DNA of 64,000 nucleotides from Flavobacterium johnsoniae UW101 (GCF_000016645.1 NC_009441.1:2852001-2916000); one strand, 5' to 3'. Shown: positions 34,477 through 43,541, counted from the stretch's first letter. The notes: generated by a model from the letters alone, not told the origin. Numbers and translations are program-made.

Positions 34477-36711
34477 ATGAAAAGAGAAAAAAAATTATGG
34501 TTCGTTTTTGCATTGGTAATGAGTATATCATTTGCCGTGCTTGGTTATTATGGTTATGAAATTTATCAGCAGGCGCCTCCGGTTCCTAAAGAAATTATAA
34601 CCGATTCAGGAAAAGTGGTTTTTACTGAAACCGAAATTAAAGACGGGCAGAATATCTGGCAGAGTATAGGAGGCCAGGAGGTAGGATCTATCTGGGGACA
34701 CGGTGCTTACGTTGCCCCGGACTGGACTGCTGATTGGCTGCACAGAGAAGCACTTTTTATACTGGATAAATTTGCCAAAGAAGATTTTAATAAAAAGTTT
34801 GACGATTTGGATGCCGAAAAACAATCGGCTTTAAAAATTCGTCTGCAAAAAGATCTTAGAACCAATCGCTATGATGCCAATACAGGAGTTCTTACAATAT
34901 CTGAAAACCGTTTAGCAGCTATTAAGAGTTTAAGCGAATATTACAAAGGACTTTTTACAAACGATCCTAAGTTTGATAAACTGAGAGAAGAATATGCAAT
35001 TCCGAAAAACTCAATAAAAGATGATGCGAGAATGCACAAAATGAATGCGTTTTTCTTTTGGGCTACCTGGGCAACAGTTACCAACCGTCCGGATTCTGAT
35101 ATTTCGTATACACACAACTGGCCTTCAGATGAATTGGTTGGAAACAAAGCAACCAAAGAACTTTTGGCATGGTCTGGAGTCAGTATTATTCTGCTGATTT
35201 TAAGTATTGGAATTCTAGTTTTCTATCATGCAAAATCAGGTGAAGAAGAAGAATTTCCGCTTCCAAAAGAAGATCCAATCATCAATCAGGGCAAAACACC
35301 TTCGATGAAACTGGTTGTAAAATATTTCTGGATTGTAAGTTTACTGATGATTTTACAAATGGCTTTTGGAATCATAACGGCACATTACGGAGTAGAAGGA
35401 AACGGCTTGTACGGAATTCCAATTGATCAGATTCTGCCTTACGCCGTTACACGTACATGGCATACCCAATTGGCTATTTTTTGGATTGCGACGGCATGGC
35501 TGGCAACCGGATTATATATTGCTCCGGCGGTTTCTGGTAAAGATCCTAAATTTCAATGTTTTGGCATCAACTTCTTATTTATCGCCCTGCTCATTATTGT
35601 TTTAGGTTCAATGGCGGGACAATGGTTTGGTGTAATGCAGAAATTAGATTTGGTACAAAACTTCTGGTTTGGTCATCAAGGTTACGAATATGTTGATTTA
35701 GGGCGATTCTGGCAGATTTTCCTTTTAGTTGGATTGTTTTTATGGCTTGCCTTAATGATTCGCCCTTTAATCCCGATTTTAAAGAAAAAAACACAAGAGA
35801 AAAACCTTATTATTCTTTTCTTGATTTCTTGTACTGCAATTGCCATGTTTTACGGCGCAGGATTAATGTGGGGAAGACAAACCAATTTAGCCGTTGCTGA
35901 ATATTGGAGATGGTGGGTAGTTCACCTTTGGGTTGAAGGTTTCTTCGAAGTTTTTGCAACCGTTGTTATGGCTTTCTTATTTGTTCGTTTAGGATTGCTG
36001 AAAACCAAAACAGCTACTTTAAATGTATTGTTTGCGACCATTATTTTCATGTCGGGAGGGATTTTAGGAACATTCCATCACTTGTATTTCTCAGGAACGC
36101 CAACCGCGATTATGGCTCTTGGAGCGACTTTCAGCGCGCTAGAAGTTGTGCCTTTAACTTTAATAGGATTTGAAGCCTATCAAAACTATAAAATCTCAAA
36201 ATCAACCCAATGGATTGCGGATTACAAATGGCCGATTTATTTTATGATTTCTGTTGCGTTTTGGAATTTCCTTGGAGCCGGAATTTTCGGATTCATTATT
36301 AATCCGCCAATTGCGCTTTATTACATACAAGGTTTAAATACAACGCCATTACACGGACATACGGCTTTATTTGGAGTTTACGGAATGCTGGGAATTGGAC
36401 TGGTATTGTTTGTACTAAGAAGTTTATACAGAAATGTAAACTGGAATACAAAACTGCTGAAAATTACTTTTTGGTCGCTGAATATTGGTTTGTTTTTAAT
36501 GGCAGTATTGAGTTTACTTCCAATTGGAGTATGGCAGGCAATTGAGAGTATCGATCACGGAATGTGGTATGCACGCTCATCAGAATTAATGCAGCAGCCG
36601 GCAATGATTACCTTAAAATGGCTTCGTGCGATAGGAGATTCTATTTTCGGAATCGGATTTATAACAATGGCATGGTTTGTATTTGACCTGACCTTAAAAA
36701 ACAAAAAATAA
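34477..36711 (+). CDS. norZ: quinol-dependent nitric oxide reductase (NorZ/qNor)
   Basis: The 744-residue enzyme reduces two NO to N2O using quinol, in the inner membrane. An N-terminal helix and a periplasmic domain (about residues 40-225, from PKEIITDSGKVVFTE) replace the NorC subunit. The C-terminal part has about 12 helices with haem-ligand histidines in YAVTRTWHTQLAIFWIATAW, HLWVEGFFEVFATVV and GTFHHLYFSGTP. A single-subunit form of this length is qNor. The start at 34477 (MKREKKLWF) was chosen; an earlier TTG at 34444 lies inside the proposed operator. ric follows 23 bases later. Confidence 0.95.
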   Translation: MKREKKLWFVFALVMSISFAVLGYYGYEIYQQAPPVPKEIITDSGKVVFTETEIKDGQNIWQSIGGQEVGSIWGHGAYVAPDWTADWLHREALFILDKFAKEDFNKKFDDLDAEKQSALKIRLQKDLRTNRYDANTGVLTISENRLAAIKSLSEYYKGLFTNDPKFDKLREEYAIPKNSIKDDARMHKMNAFFFWATWATVTNRPDSDISYTHNWPSDELVGNKATKELLAWSGVSIILLILSIGILVFYHAKSGEEEEFPLPKEDPIINQGKTPSMKLVVKYFWIVSLLMILQMAFGIITAHYGVEGNGLYGIPIDQILPYAVTRTWHTQLAIFWIATAWLATGLYIAPAVSGKDPKFQCFGINFLFIALLIIVLGSMAGQWFGVMQKLDLVQNFWFGHQGYEYVDLGRFWQIFLLVGLFLWLALMIRPLIPILKKKTQEKNLIILFLISCTAIAMFYGAGLMWGRQTNLAVAEYWRWWVVHLWVEGFFEVFATVVMAFLFVRLGLLKTKTATLNVLFATIIFMSGGILGTFHHLYFSGTPTAIMALGATFSALEVVPLTLIGFEAYQNYKISKSTQWIADYKWPIYFMISVAFWNFLGAGIFGFIINPPIALYYIQGLNTTPLHGHTALFGVYGMLGIGLVLFVLRSLYRNVNWNTKLLKITFWSLNIGLFLMAVLSLLPIGVWQAIESIDHGMWYARSSELMQQPAMITLKWLRAIGDSIFGIGFITMAWFVFDLTLKNKK

Positions 36712-36734
36712 AAACAAATTTAAAATTGAGTATC

Positions 36735-37466
36735 ATGGAAAATTTAAAAAACAAAACAATAGGATCATTCGTAGCTCAGGATTATAGAACTGCTGCGGTT
36801 TTCTCTAAATACAGAATTGATTTTTGCTGCAAAGGAAACAGAACCGTAGACGAAGTCTGCGAAAAACAAAATATTGACGCCGATGTTTTATTGCAAAACA
36901 TTCACGAAGTTATTCAGTCTGAAAACAACGGTTCGATTGATTTTAACTCATGGCCGTTGGATTTGCTGGCAGATTATATCGAAAAAACACATCATCGTTA
37001 TGTTGAAGATAAGACACATACACTGCTTGCTTTTTTAGATAAGTTATGCAAAGTTCACGGAGCCAATTATCCTGAGTTATTTAAGATAAACGAATTGTTT
37101 ATTGGCTGTGCCGGCGAATTATCACAGCACATGAAAAAAGAGGAATTAATTTTATTTCCTTTTGTGAAAAGAATGACAAAAACCAAAGAATCTGACGGGA
37201 TTTTATCTCAGCCTTCGTTTGGTTCAGTTTCAAATCCAATCGCGATGATGATGCACGAACACGATAATGAGGGAGAGCGTTTTAGAGAAATTGCTGCTTT
37301 AACAGATCATTACACGCCGCCTGCAGATGCTTGTACAACGTATAAAGTAACTTTTGCAATGCTTAAGGAATTTGAAGAAGATTTGCATAAGCACATTCAT
37401 TTAGAAAATAATATCCTGTTTCCAAAAGCAGTTCTTTTAGAAAAAGATTTTGTTGAAGTAGAATAA
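36735..37466 (+). CDS. ric: iron-sulfur cluster repair di-iron protein
   Basis: The 243-residue protein repairs iron-sulfur clusters damaged by nitric oxide or oxidants, in the cytoplasm. The N-terminal ScdA/DUF542 domain is visible as VFSKYRIDFCCKGNRTVDEVC. The C-terminal hemerythrin-like bundle has the metal-ligand histidines and glutamates in HHRYVEDKTH, HMKKEELILFP, MMHEHDNEGERFREI and HKHIHLENNILFP. The ATG at 36735 is preferred to the TTG nine bases upstream. It is co-transcribed with norZ and fits the NO-response island. Confidence 0.95.
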   Translation: MENLKNKTIGSFVAQDYRTAAVFSKYRIDFCCKGNRTVDEVCEKQNIDADVLLQNIHEVIQSENNGSIDFNSWPLDLLADYIEKTHHRYVEDKTHTLLAFLDKLCKVHGANYPELFKINELFIGCAGELSQHMKKEELILFPFVKRMTKTKESDGILSQPSFGSVSNPIAMMMHEHDNEGERFREIAALTDHYTPPADACTTYKVTFAMLKEFEEDLHKHIHLENNILFPKAVLLEKDFVEVE

Positions 37467-37491
37467 AAATAAATTTTAATAGTTCGAAAAG

Positions 37492-37533
37492 CACCGATAG
37501 CACATTTTAAAATGATATTTATCGGTGTTTTTT
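37492..37533 (+). terminator. terminator after ric
   Basis: CACCGATA (37492-37499) pairs with TATCGGTG (37520-37527), followed by six T residues. Confidence 0.7.
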
Positions 37534-37580
37534 ATTTGAAGAAATGTTATTTTTAACTCATTGAGTTTTACTAAAAAAAA

Positions 37581-37717
37581 TAAACACATAGAAACATAGA
37601 TTTTAACAAACTTGAAAGACGATTTGAGAAAATCTAGATTTTTGCACATAGCTATGTGTATTCATGCAAGTGAAACGCCTTTTAAACGCTTGCAAAATCT
37701 ATGTTTCTATGTGTTTA
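37581..37717. repeat. 137-bp inverted-repeat element
   Basis: Perfect 24-bp inverted arms (37581-37604 and 37694-37717) contain AAACACATAGAAACATAG and its complement. Inside are two further palindromes, AAAATCTAGATTTT and CACATAGCTATGTG. No transposase or direct-repeat border is obvious. It looks like a non-autonomous mobile or BIME-like element. Confidence 0.65.
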
Positions 37718-37735
37718 AATAAAATTTATTCATGT

Positions 37736-38959
37736 ATGAATTCTCAAAAAGCCTGGATAATCTGCTGTTTTTTTAATTTTCTGATTGCTTGTGTATTCGG
37801 ATTAGTAATGCGGCTGGTGTATCTTTTTCCTTTAGATTTTATAAACTACAGTTTTCTGCTTCACGCACATTCTCATGCTGCAATGCTGGGCTGGGTATAT
37901 ATGATGATTTACGTTCTAATTGTCTGCTTTTTTATTCCGAAGGAGAAAAGACAAAATCGAATTTATAATCGTTTATTCTGGCTGACACAATTTTCGGTTA
38001 TCGGAATGATGATTGCTTTTCCTATTCAGGGTTATGCCTTGTTTTCTATTGTTTTTTCGACTCTGCATATTTTGCTGAGTTATGTTTTTTGCAGATTGGT
38101 TTGGAAAGATACTGCTAAAGAAAAAACACCGCAGCAAAGACTTTTACGGACTTCTGTTTTGTTTATGATTTTGTCGACTTTTGGAGTTTGGTGTTTAGGC
38201 CCGGCTGTAAGTACACTTGGAAAGCAAAGTGCTTTTTATCAAATTGCGATTCAGTTTTTTCTTCATTTTCAGTTTAACGGCTGGTTTATACTGGCAATTT
38301 TAGCGTTGTTTTTAAAACAATTTCAAAATAAAATAGATGAGGTAAATTTTAGAAAATTTTATCTTTTAATTATTATTTCAACGCTTTTAACGGTTTCTTT
38401 TCCAATGCGATGGTTTGTAGAAAATAATATATTGAATTACATTAATGTTCTGGGAGTTTTGGTTCAACTGCTGGCTTTTGTTTATTTCTATAAAATGCTG
38501 CAGCCGCAAATTCATCATTTTAAAAATTCTTTGGATAAAATGACTAAAACAGTTTATGGTTTGGCTTTATTTTCGTTGTTTCTCAAAGTAGGAATTCAGT
38601 TATTGACGATTTCTCCCAATTTATCCGAAGTTTCGCATCAAATCCGAAATTTTGTAATTGGATTTATTCATTTAACAACTTTGGGAATTATAACCGGATT
38701 TTTATTTGGAATATTATTGCAGAATAAAATGCTTTCTGCTGATTCAAGAGTATTAAAAATAGGAGTAAAAGCTTTTATAATAGGTTATTTAGCAACCGAA
38801 ATTTTGCTTTTTCTTCAGGGTGCGCTTCTTTATTTTGGTAAAGCAATGCTTGCAGGATATTATGAAAGTATTTTTGTTTTTAGTGTGCTTTTGGTATTTG
38901 GATTAATTTTAATGATGGTATCCAGTAATAAATTTAGAATATGTTCCTCTGGAGCTTAA
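37736..38959 (+). CDS. histidine-rich multi-helix membrane protein in the NO island
   Basis: A 407-residue protein with about 11-12 predicted membrane helices. LLHAHSHAAMLGW (His43, 45, 47) in the second helix, LHFQFNGWF and FIHLTTLGIITGFLFG recall haem-ligand helices of haem-copper oxidases and of NnrS-type proteins, but neither is a full match. It may bind haem or copper and take part in NO handling. The start at 37736 (MNSQKAW) was chosen since an earlier start at 37664 lies within the inverted-repeat element. It converges on the sco gene. Confidence 0.75.
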   Translation: MNSQKAWIICCFFNFLIACVFGLVMRLVYLFPLDFINYSFLLHAHSHAAMLGWVYMMIYVLIVCFFIPKEKRQNRIYNRLFWLTQFSVIGMMIAFPIQGYALFSIVFSTLHILLSYVFCRLVWKDTAKEKTPQQRLLRTSVLFMILSTFGVWCLGPAVSTLGKQSAFYQIAIQFFLHFQFNGWFILAILALFLKQFQNKIDEVNFRKFYLLIIISTLLTVSFPMRWFVENNILNYINVLGVLVQLLAFVYFYKMLQPQIHHFKNSLDKMTKTVYGLALFSLFLKVGIQLLTISPNLSEVSHQIRNFVIGFIHLTTLGIITGFLFGILLQNKMLSADSRVLKIGVKAFIIGYLATEILLFLQGALLYFGKAMLAGYYESIFVFSVLLVFGLILMMVSSNKFRICSSGA

Positions 38960-38984
38960 AACTGAACAGAGTTAAAAAAAACAA

Positions 38985-39027
38985 AAAACAAGAGTCGATC
39001 CATTCCTAAAAAATCTCCTCTTGTTTT
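38985..39027. terminator. hairpin between the membrane protein and sco genes
   Basis: AAAACAAGAG (38985-38994) pairs with CTCTTGTTTT (39018-39027). It sits between converging genes and can serve both. Confidence 0.65.
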
Positions 39028-39052
39028 CCTCCTAAATCAAAATGTGTAATCT

Positions 39053-39652
39053 TTATATTTTTTGTGCTTCCCTATTTATTGCTTCAATTGTTTTTTCATT
39101 GTTTACGCCTAAACCTTCCTGCTGAAACACTAATTCTCCAGCCTCATTAAATACACTTATAATATTTGAGTGCGAAAAATCTACCGGAGATATTTGTTTG
39201 TAATTAACAGCCAAAACAGCAGCAAATTCTCGTGTATTTTCTTCAGATGAACGAAGGAAAAGCCAGGGTTCCTGATTCATTTTATTTTCGATTGCAAAAG
39301 ATTTCAGTCTTTTTGGAGTATCGGTTTTTGGATCTATGCTTACCAAAATCAGTTTTACATTCTTTTTTGTTTTCTTGTCGAGTTTCGATTCAATATCTCG
39401 CATATCAGCAACTAATCTTGGGCAGGCAGCTTTACAGCTTGTATAAATCATAACCATTACCAAAACATTTCCTTTAAGACTTTTTAGTTCTATCTCTTTA
39501 TTGTCCTGAGTAGTCCATTTTGACGGCAGGTTGTAAATTGACAAATCGCTGATTTCTTTACTTTTTTCTGCGGGAATATCTTTTTTATCACCTTCTTTGC
39601 AGCTTTGCAAAGAAAATGAGAAGATAAAAAGAGCAATTATTATTTTTTTCAT
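39053..39652 (-). CDS. Sco-family copper chaperone lipoprotein
   Basis: A 199-residue lipoprotein (lipobox LQSC, Cys18) with a thioredoxin-like fold. The copper-binding CxxxC is CKAAC (Cys73, Cys77) in IYTSCKAACPRL, with the distal ligand His161 in DFSHSN. Sco proteins load copper into CuA-type or related centres; here the neighbouring nirK is the obvious client. The frame opens earlier, but the start at 39652 (MKKIIIALF) gives the lipoprotein signal. It is 17 bases after the SUMF1-like gene in the same operon as nirK. Confidence 0.9.
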   Translation of the reverse strand: MKKIIIALFIFSFSLQSCKEGDKKDIPAEKSKEISDLSIYNLPSKWTTQDNKEIELKSLKGNVLVMVMIYTSCKAACPRLVADMRDIESKLDKKTKKNVKLILVSIDPKTDTPKRLKSFAIENKMNQEPWLFLRSSEENTREFAAVLAVNYKQISPVDFSHSNIISVFNEAGELVFQQEGLGVNNEKTIEAINREAQKI

Positions 39653-39669
39653 TTCATAATAAATTAAAA

Positions 39670-40446
39670 TTAGAGTTTTGGTTTTGTGCTGGATGCACAT
39701 CTAAAACCAAGATTTCGGGTTGAATATTGGGCCTTAAGACTTCCTCTAAAAGCATATCGCATAAAAGCTGCATAATCCATTAAATCGGTGGCATTTACAG
39801 AAGCGCTTCCGCAGAATAAATTCTTATCACTGCTTTTGTCTTTTCTTGATTCTCCCGATAAAAAAATGCTGTTAAAGTCAGATGTCCATTCCCAGACTAA
39901 ACCGTGCATATCATAAATACCCCAATAATTTTTAAAAGTCTGCCCAATTTTATTTTCATAGGTTTTGGACTTTTCATACCAGGATAAAATATATTCGTTA
40001 AACTCTTTTTTGGTTCTGGCATCTACTTTTTTTTCATCGGCCATAGCCGCGTATTCCCATTCATCCATTGTAGGTAACCGCTTTCCCTGACATTCACAGT
40101 ATTTTTTTGCAGCAAACCATGAAACACTAGTTACAGGCGATTTAGAGTCAGCATTTCCAAAATCAAAATCGCTTTTCCAATACGACAGATAACTTTTGTC
40201 TGCAAAAATTCCTTTTATTTTTGATTTACTGTACTGCTGATTTTTTTTAATAAAATTTAAAAATTCTGCATTTGTAACTGGGTAAACATCCATATAAAAA
40301 GATTTTACAAGTACAGGCTTTTTGGAAGAGGCTCCGTAAAGAGGGACAAACGTGCCCTCCTTTACCGGAACCATTCCATTTTCCTGAGCCCTTGAAAACC
40401 CTGAGAGCATCAAAAAAAAGGTAATAATGAAAAAGTGTATTTTCAT
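39670..40446 (-). CDS. secreted formylglycine-generating-enzyme-like (SUMF1) protein
   Basis: A 258-residue protein with a signal peptide (MKIHFFIITFFLMLSGFSRAQ). The mature part is an FGE-sulfatase domain: YPVTNAEFLNFIKKN, then PVTSVSWFAAKKYCECQGKRLPTMDEWEYAA and IYDMHGLVWEWTSDF, ending in TRNLGFRCA. True formylglycine-generating enzymes modify sulfatase cysteines using copper; no sulfatase is present here. It lies between nirK and sco with gaps of 15 and 17 bases, so its role is probably in NirK maturation or copper handling. That is inference. Confidence 0.88.
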   Translation of the reverse strand: MKIHFFIITFFLMLSGFSRAQENGMVPVKEGTFVPLYGASSKKPVLVKSFYMDVYPVTNAEFLNFIKKNQQYSKSKIKGIFADKSYLSYWKSDFDFGNADSKSPVTSVSWFAAKKYCECQGKRLPTMDEWEYAAMADEKKVDARTKKEFNEYILSWYEKSKTYENKIGQTFKNYWGIYDMHGLVWEWTSDFNSIFLSGESRKDKSSDKNLFCGSASVNATDLMDYAAFMRYAFRGSLKAQYSTRNLGFRCASSTKPKL

Positions 40447-40461
40447 GCTAAAGAATTGCTG

Positions 40462-41901
40462 TTATCTTAATGCTTTTACCATTTCTGGAGTAATCTCTGT
40501 TTTATTATTGCCCCAGCTGTTGTAGATATAAGTTAGAACGTTTGCTATTTCATCATCAGATAAATTTTGAGCGGGCATTACGTTGTTGTATTTTTTTCCG
40601 TTTACAGTTACTTCGCCAGTTAAACCATGTAATATTGTTGTAATAGCGCGTTTAGAATCGGCATTTAAGTAATCTGATTTGGCAAGAGGAGGGAAAGTAC
40701 TTGGAATTCCCTGCCCTTCAGATTGATGACAGGCAAAGCAGGTTGTACCAAATATTTCTTTTCCAATTTTAATTTTCTCTTCAACTGTACGTTTCGGAAC
40801 AACGGTTTTTGCAGTTGAACCTCCCGGCATTTTTTGAATTGTTCCTCCTTCCGGCAGATAAATACCTTCCTGAATTGTTCCAGAGTAGATGTTTTTGTTT
40901 TCTTTTCCTTCAACTTTCAGCATTCCCAGCGCCCCTTTATTAAATGCTCTGAAAATAGAGTGGTCAACCAAAATAAAAGTTCCCGGAGTTTCTACTTTAA
41001 AATCTACAATTGCTGCACCGCCGGCAGGAATTAAAGTAGTTTGAACATTTTTATTGATAGTGCTTCCGCCTTCTATATGAACACTGTCGAAGATTTCACC
41101 AATTACGTGGAAAGAAGAAACCAAATTTGGTCCGCCGTTTCCAACAAACAAACGTACAGTTTCGCCCACTTTTGCTGTCAATTCACCGCCATTTGTTAAA
41201 GAACCCACTTTTCCGTTAAAAACTACATAATCCGGAGTTTCTTTTACAGCTTTGTTCATATCAAAAGGCTGTAAACCTTTTTCTCCATATTCGCCCTGAG
41301 TATAAAAATCTCCCTGCATAACATAGTATTCCTTATCAACCGGAGGAAGTCCGCCTTCCGGCTCAACCAAAATCAAACCATACATACCGTTTGCAATATG
41401 CATTCCAACAGGCGCAGTAGCGCAATGATAAACATAGAGCCCTGGGTTAATTACTTTAAAGCTGAATACTTTTTCATGCCCCGGAGCGACTAATGATGAG
41501 GTTGCTCCGCCACCTGGACCTGTTACGGCGTGTAAATCAATATTATGAGGCAGTTTATTGTCTGGGTGATTTTTTAGATGAAATTCTACTTCGTCACCCA
41601 CACGAGTTCTGATAAAACTTCCCGGTACAGAACCTCCAAATGTCCAATAGGTATATTTTACGCCATCGGTCATTGTACCTTCCTGTTCTTTGATTTCCAT
41701 GTTTAGTTTTAGTTTCACGGCTGTCCTGTTACCTACTGGTTTTGGCACATGAGGCGGAGAGGTAAGTTCTGCTTCCATTTCTCCTTCGGTCATGATATCA
41801 GCATAGTTTTTTGATTCTTCCTTTTTACAGCTTCCTAAAAACAGGACGACAAAAAGAGAATAAACCAATAATTTTATTAAAATGCAGTTATTCTTTTTCA
41901 T
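40462..41901 (-). CDS. nirK: copper nitrite reductase fused to cytochrome c
   Basis: The 479-residue lipoprotein (lipobox LGSC) reduces nitrite to NO. Two cupredoxin domains carry the type 1 copper ligands His119, Cys160, His168 and Met173 ([22 protein letters not shown]) and type 2 ligands His124, His159 and His314. After a linker, residues from about 375 form a cytochrome c domain with CFACH (388-392) and the likely axial Met442. The fusion supplies electrons internally, as in some Proteobacteria. It heads the operon nirK-SUMF1-sco and has a shared palindrome upstream. Confidence 0.96.
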   Translation of the reverse strand: MKKNNCILIKLLVYSLFVVLFLGSCKKEESKNYADIMTEGEMEAELTSPPHVPKPVGNRTAVKLKLNMEIKEQEGTMTDGVKYTYWTFGGSVPGSFIRTRVGDEVEFHLKNHPDNKLPHNIDLHAVTGPGGGATSSLVAPGHEKVFSFKVINPGLYVYHCATAPVGMHIANGMYGLILVEPEGGLPPVDKEYYVMQGDFYTQGEYGEKGLQPFDMNKAVKETPDYVVFNGKVGSLTNGGELTAKVGETVRLFVGNGGPNLVSSFHVIGEIFDSVHIEGGSTINKNVQTTLIPAGGAAIVDFKVETPGTFILVDHSIFRAFNKGALGMLKVEGKENKNIYSGTIQEGIYLPEGGTIQKMPGGSTAKTVVPKRTVEEKIKIGKEIFGTTCFACHQSEGQGIPSTFPPLAKSDYLNADSKRAITTILHGLTGEVTVNGKKYNNVMPAQNLSDDEIANVLTYIYNSWGNNKTEITPEMVKALR

Positions 41902-41943
41902 AAGACTTAGTTTTTATTTTTCAGGTTTAAAATTTTTATCAAA

Positions 41944-41969
41944 AATAAAAGACTAATTTGTCTTTTATT
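41944..41969. promoter_or_regulatory. proposed NO-regulon operator, copy 3 (nirK)
   Basis: AATAAAAGAC and GTCTTTTATT flank TAATTT, a perfect inverted repeat with 10-bp arms. It lies 43 bases upstream of the nirK start. It is the best conserved of the three copies. Confidence 0.7.
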
Positions 41970-42164
41970 ATGATAAAAGTCATACTTTGAAGAGAAAGAA
42001 AAAATTAATTTGCTAATTATAAAAACTGAAAAAGCCAGAGTTAAATCTTGTTAAAAAATGTATGTTGATTATTTTTTAATAAAAATAAATGACTGTCTGA
42101 ATTTTAGAATAATAATGATTATTTTTGCTCGCTGATTAAGTTAAAAAAATTACTACACTATATT

Positions 42165-43424
42165 ATGGTAAAAGATTTATTCGAAAGAATTCAGGACAAT
42201 AAGGGACCTTTAGGAAAATGGGCTTCTCAGGCAGAAGGTTATTACGTTTTCCCAAAGTTAGAAGGAGAGTTGGGTCCTAGAATGCAATTTCATGGAAAAA
42301 ATATCCTAAACTGGAGTTTAAATGATTATTTAGGTTTAGCTAATCATCCAGAAGTTCGTAAGGCTGATACAGATGCAGCAGCTCAGTTTGGTGCAGCTTA
42401 CCCAATGGGTGCTCGTATGATGTCTGGACACACTACTTATCATGAGCAATTAGAAAATGAACTGGCTTCTTTTGTAATGAAAGAATCAGCTTATTTATTG
42501 AATTTTGGTTACCAGGGAATGGTTTCTATTATTGATGCTTTGGTTACAAAAAATGATATCATTGTTTATGATGTAGATTCACATGCTTGTATTATTGATG
42601 GTGTTCGTTTGCACATGGGTAAACGTTTTACTTACAAACACAATGATCTTGAAAGTATGGAAAAAAACCTGCAGCGTGCTACTAAAATGGCTGAAGAAAC
42701 AGGTGGAGGTATTTTATTTATTACCGAAGGTGTTTTTGGAATGCGCGGACAGCAGGGAAAATTAAAAGAAATTGTTGCGTTAAAGCAAAAATACAATTTC
42801 CGTTTATTAGTTGATGATGCACACGGTTTTGGTACACTTGGTAAAACAGGTGCAGGAGCAGGTGAGGAGCAGGGAGTTCAGGCAGATATTGATGTTTATT
42901 TCTCTACTTTTGCAAAATCTATGGCTAATATTGGTGCTTTCGTAGCAGCAGATAAAACAGTTATTGATTACTTAAAATATAACTTACGTTCTCAGATGTT
43001 TGCAAAAGCATTACCAATGATTCAAACAATTGGTTCTTTGAAACGTTTAGAGTTATTACGCCAGTCTTCTGCAATTAAAGACAAACTTTGGGAAAACGTA
43101 AATGCTTTACAAAGCGGTCTTAAAGAAAGAGGATTTAATATTGGAGATACAAATACTTGTATTACACCAGTTTATTTAGAAGGAAGTATTCCAGAAGCAA
43201 TGGTAATGGTTAACGATTTAAGAGAAAATTACGGTATTTTCCTTTCTATTGTTGTATATCCTGTTATTCCAAAAGGAATTATTTTGTTAAGAATGATTCC
43301 AACAGCTTCTCATACATTAGAAGATATCAAAGAAACATTAGCAGCTTTTGAAGCAATTCGTGAGAAACTGGTAAACGGAACGTATAAAGAAATTGCAGAA
43401 CGTACAACAGTAGACGTTTCGTAA
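42165..43424 (+). CDS. alpha-oxoamine synthase (serine palmitoyltransferase / cysteate acyltransferase-like)
   Basis: A 419-residue PLP enzyme of the class that joins an amino acid and an acyl-CoA with loss of CO2. The PLP lysine is Lys251 in TFAKSMANIG, DDAHGFG lies at 217-223, and the substrate region has GARMMSGHTTYHEQLE. In Bacteroidota such proteins make the long-chain base of sphingolipids or, using cysteate, capnine for sulfonolipids linked to gliding. Glycine C-acetyltransferase is another possibility. A GNAT-like gene nearby on the other strand could provide the N-acyl step. The exact substrate is unknown. Confidence 0.85.
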   Translation: MVKDLFERIQDNKGPLGKWASQAEGYYVFPKLEGELGPRMQFHGKNILNWSLNDYLGLANHPEVRKADTDAAAQFGAAYPMGARMMSGHTTYHEQLENELASFVMKESAYLLNFGYQGMVSIIDALVTKNDIIVYDVDSHACIIDGVRLHMGKRFTYKHNDLESMEKNLQRATKMAEETGGGILFITEGVFGMRGQQGKLKEIVALKQKYNFRLLVDDAHGFGTLGKTGAGAGEEQGVQADIDVYFSTFAKSMANIGAFVAADKTVIDYLKYNLRSQMFAKALPMIQTIGSLKRLELLRQSSAIKDKLWENVNALQSGLKERGFNIGDTNTCITPVYLEGSIPEAMVMVNDLRENYGIFLSIVVYPVIPKGIILLRMIPTASHTLEDIKETLAAFEAIREKLVNGTYKEIAERTTVDVS

Positions 43425-43461
43425 TTGATTTAAAAATAAATTCTCACATGGGAATTATGTA

Positions 43462-43497
43462 AAAAAATCCATTCGTTATGCGAATGGATTTTTTTTA
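43462..43497 (+). terminator. terminator after the alpha-oxoamine synthase gene
   Basis: AAAATCCATTCG pairs with CGAATGGATTTT across TTATG, with T residues following. The same stem word ATCCATTCG is used in the terminator at 44044-44080. Confidence 0.85.
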
Positions 43498-43541
43498 TTT
43501 GAGGTAACTTTATTTCATAATCACAAAATAAAAACAGCATT

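Noticed and set aside
41983..41989. TACTTTG as a plus-strand -7 box beside the nirK operator
   Set aside because: It has one base fewer than TAnnTTTG and no gene begins close by on the plus strand until 42165.
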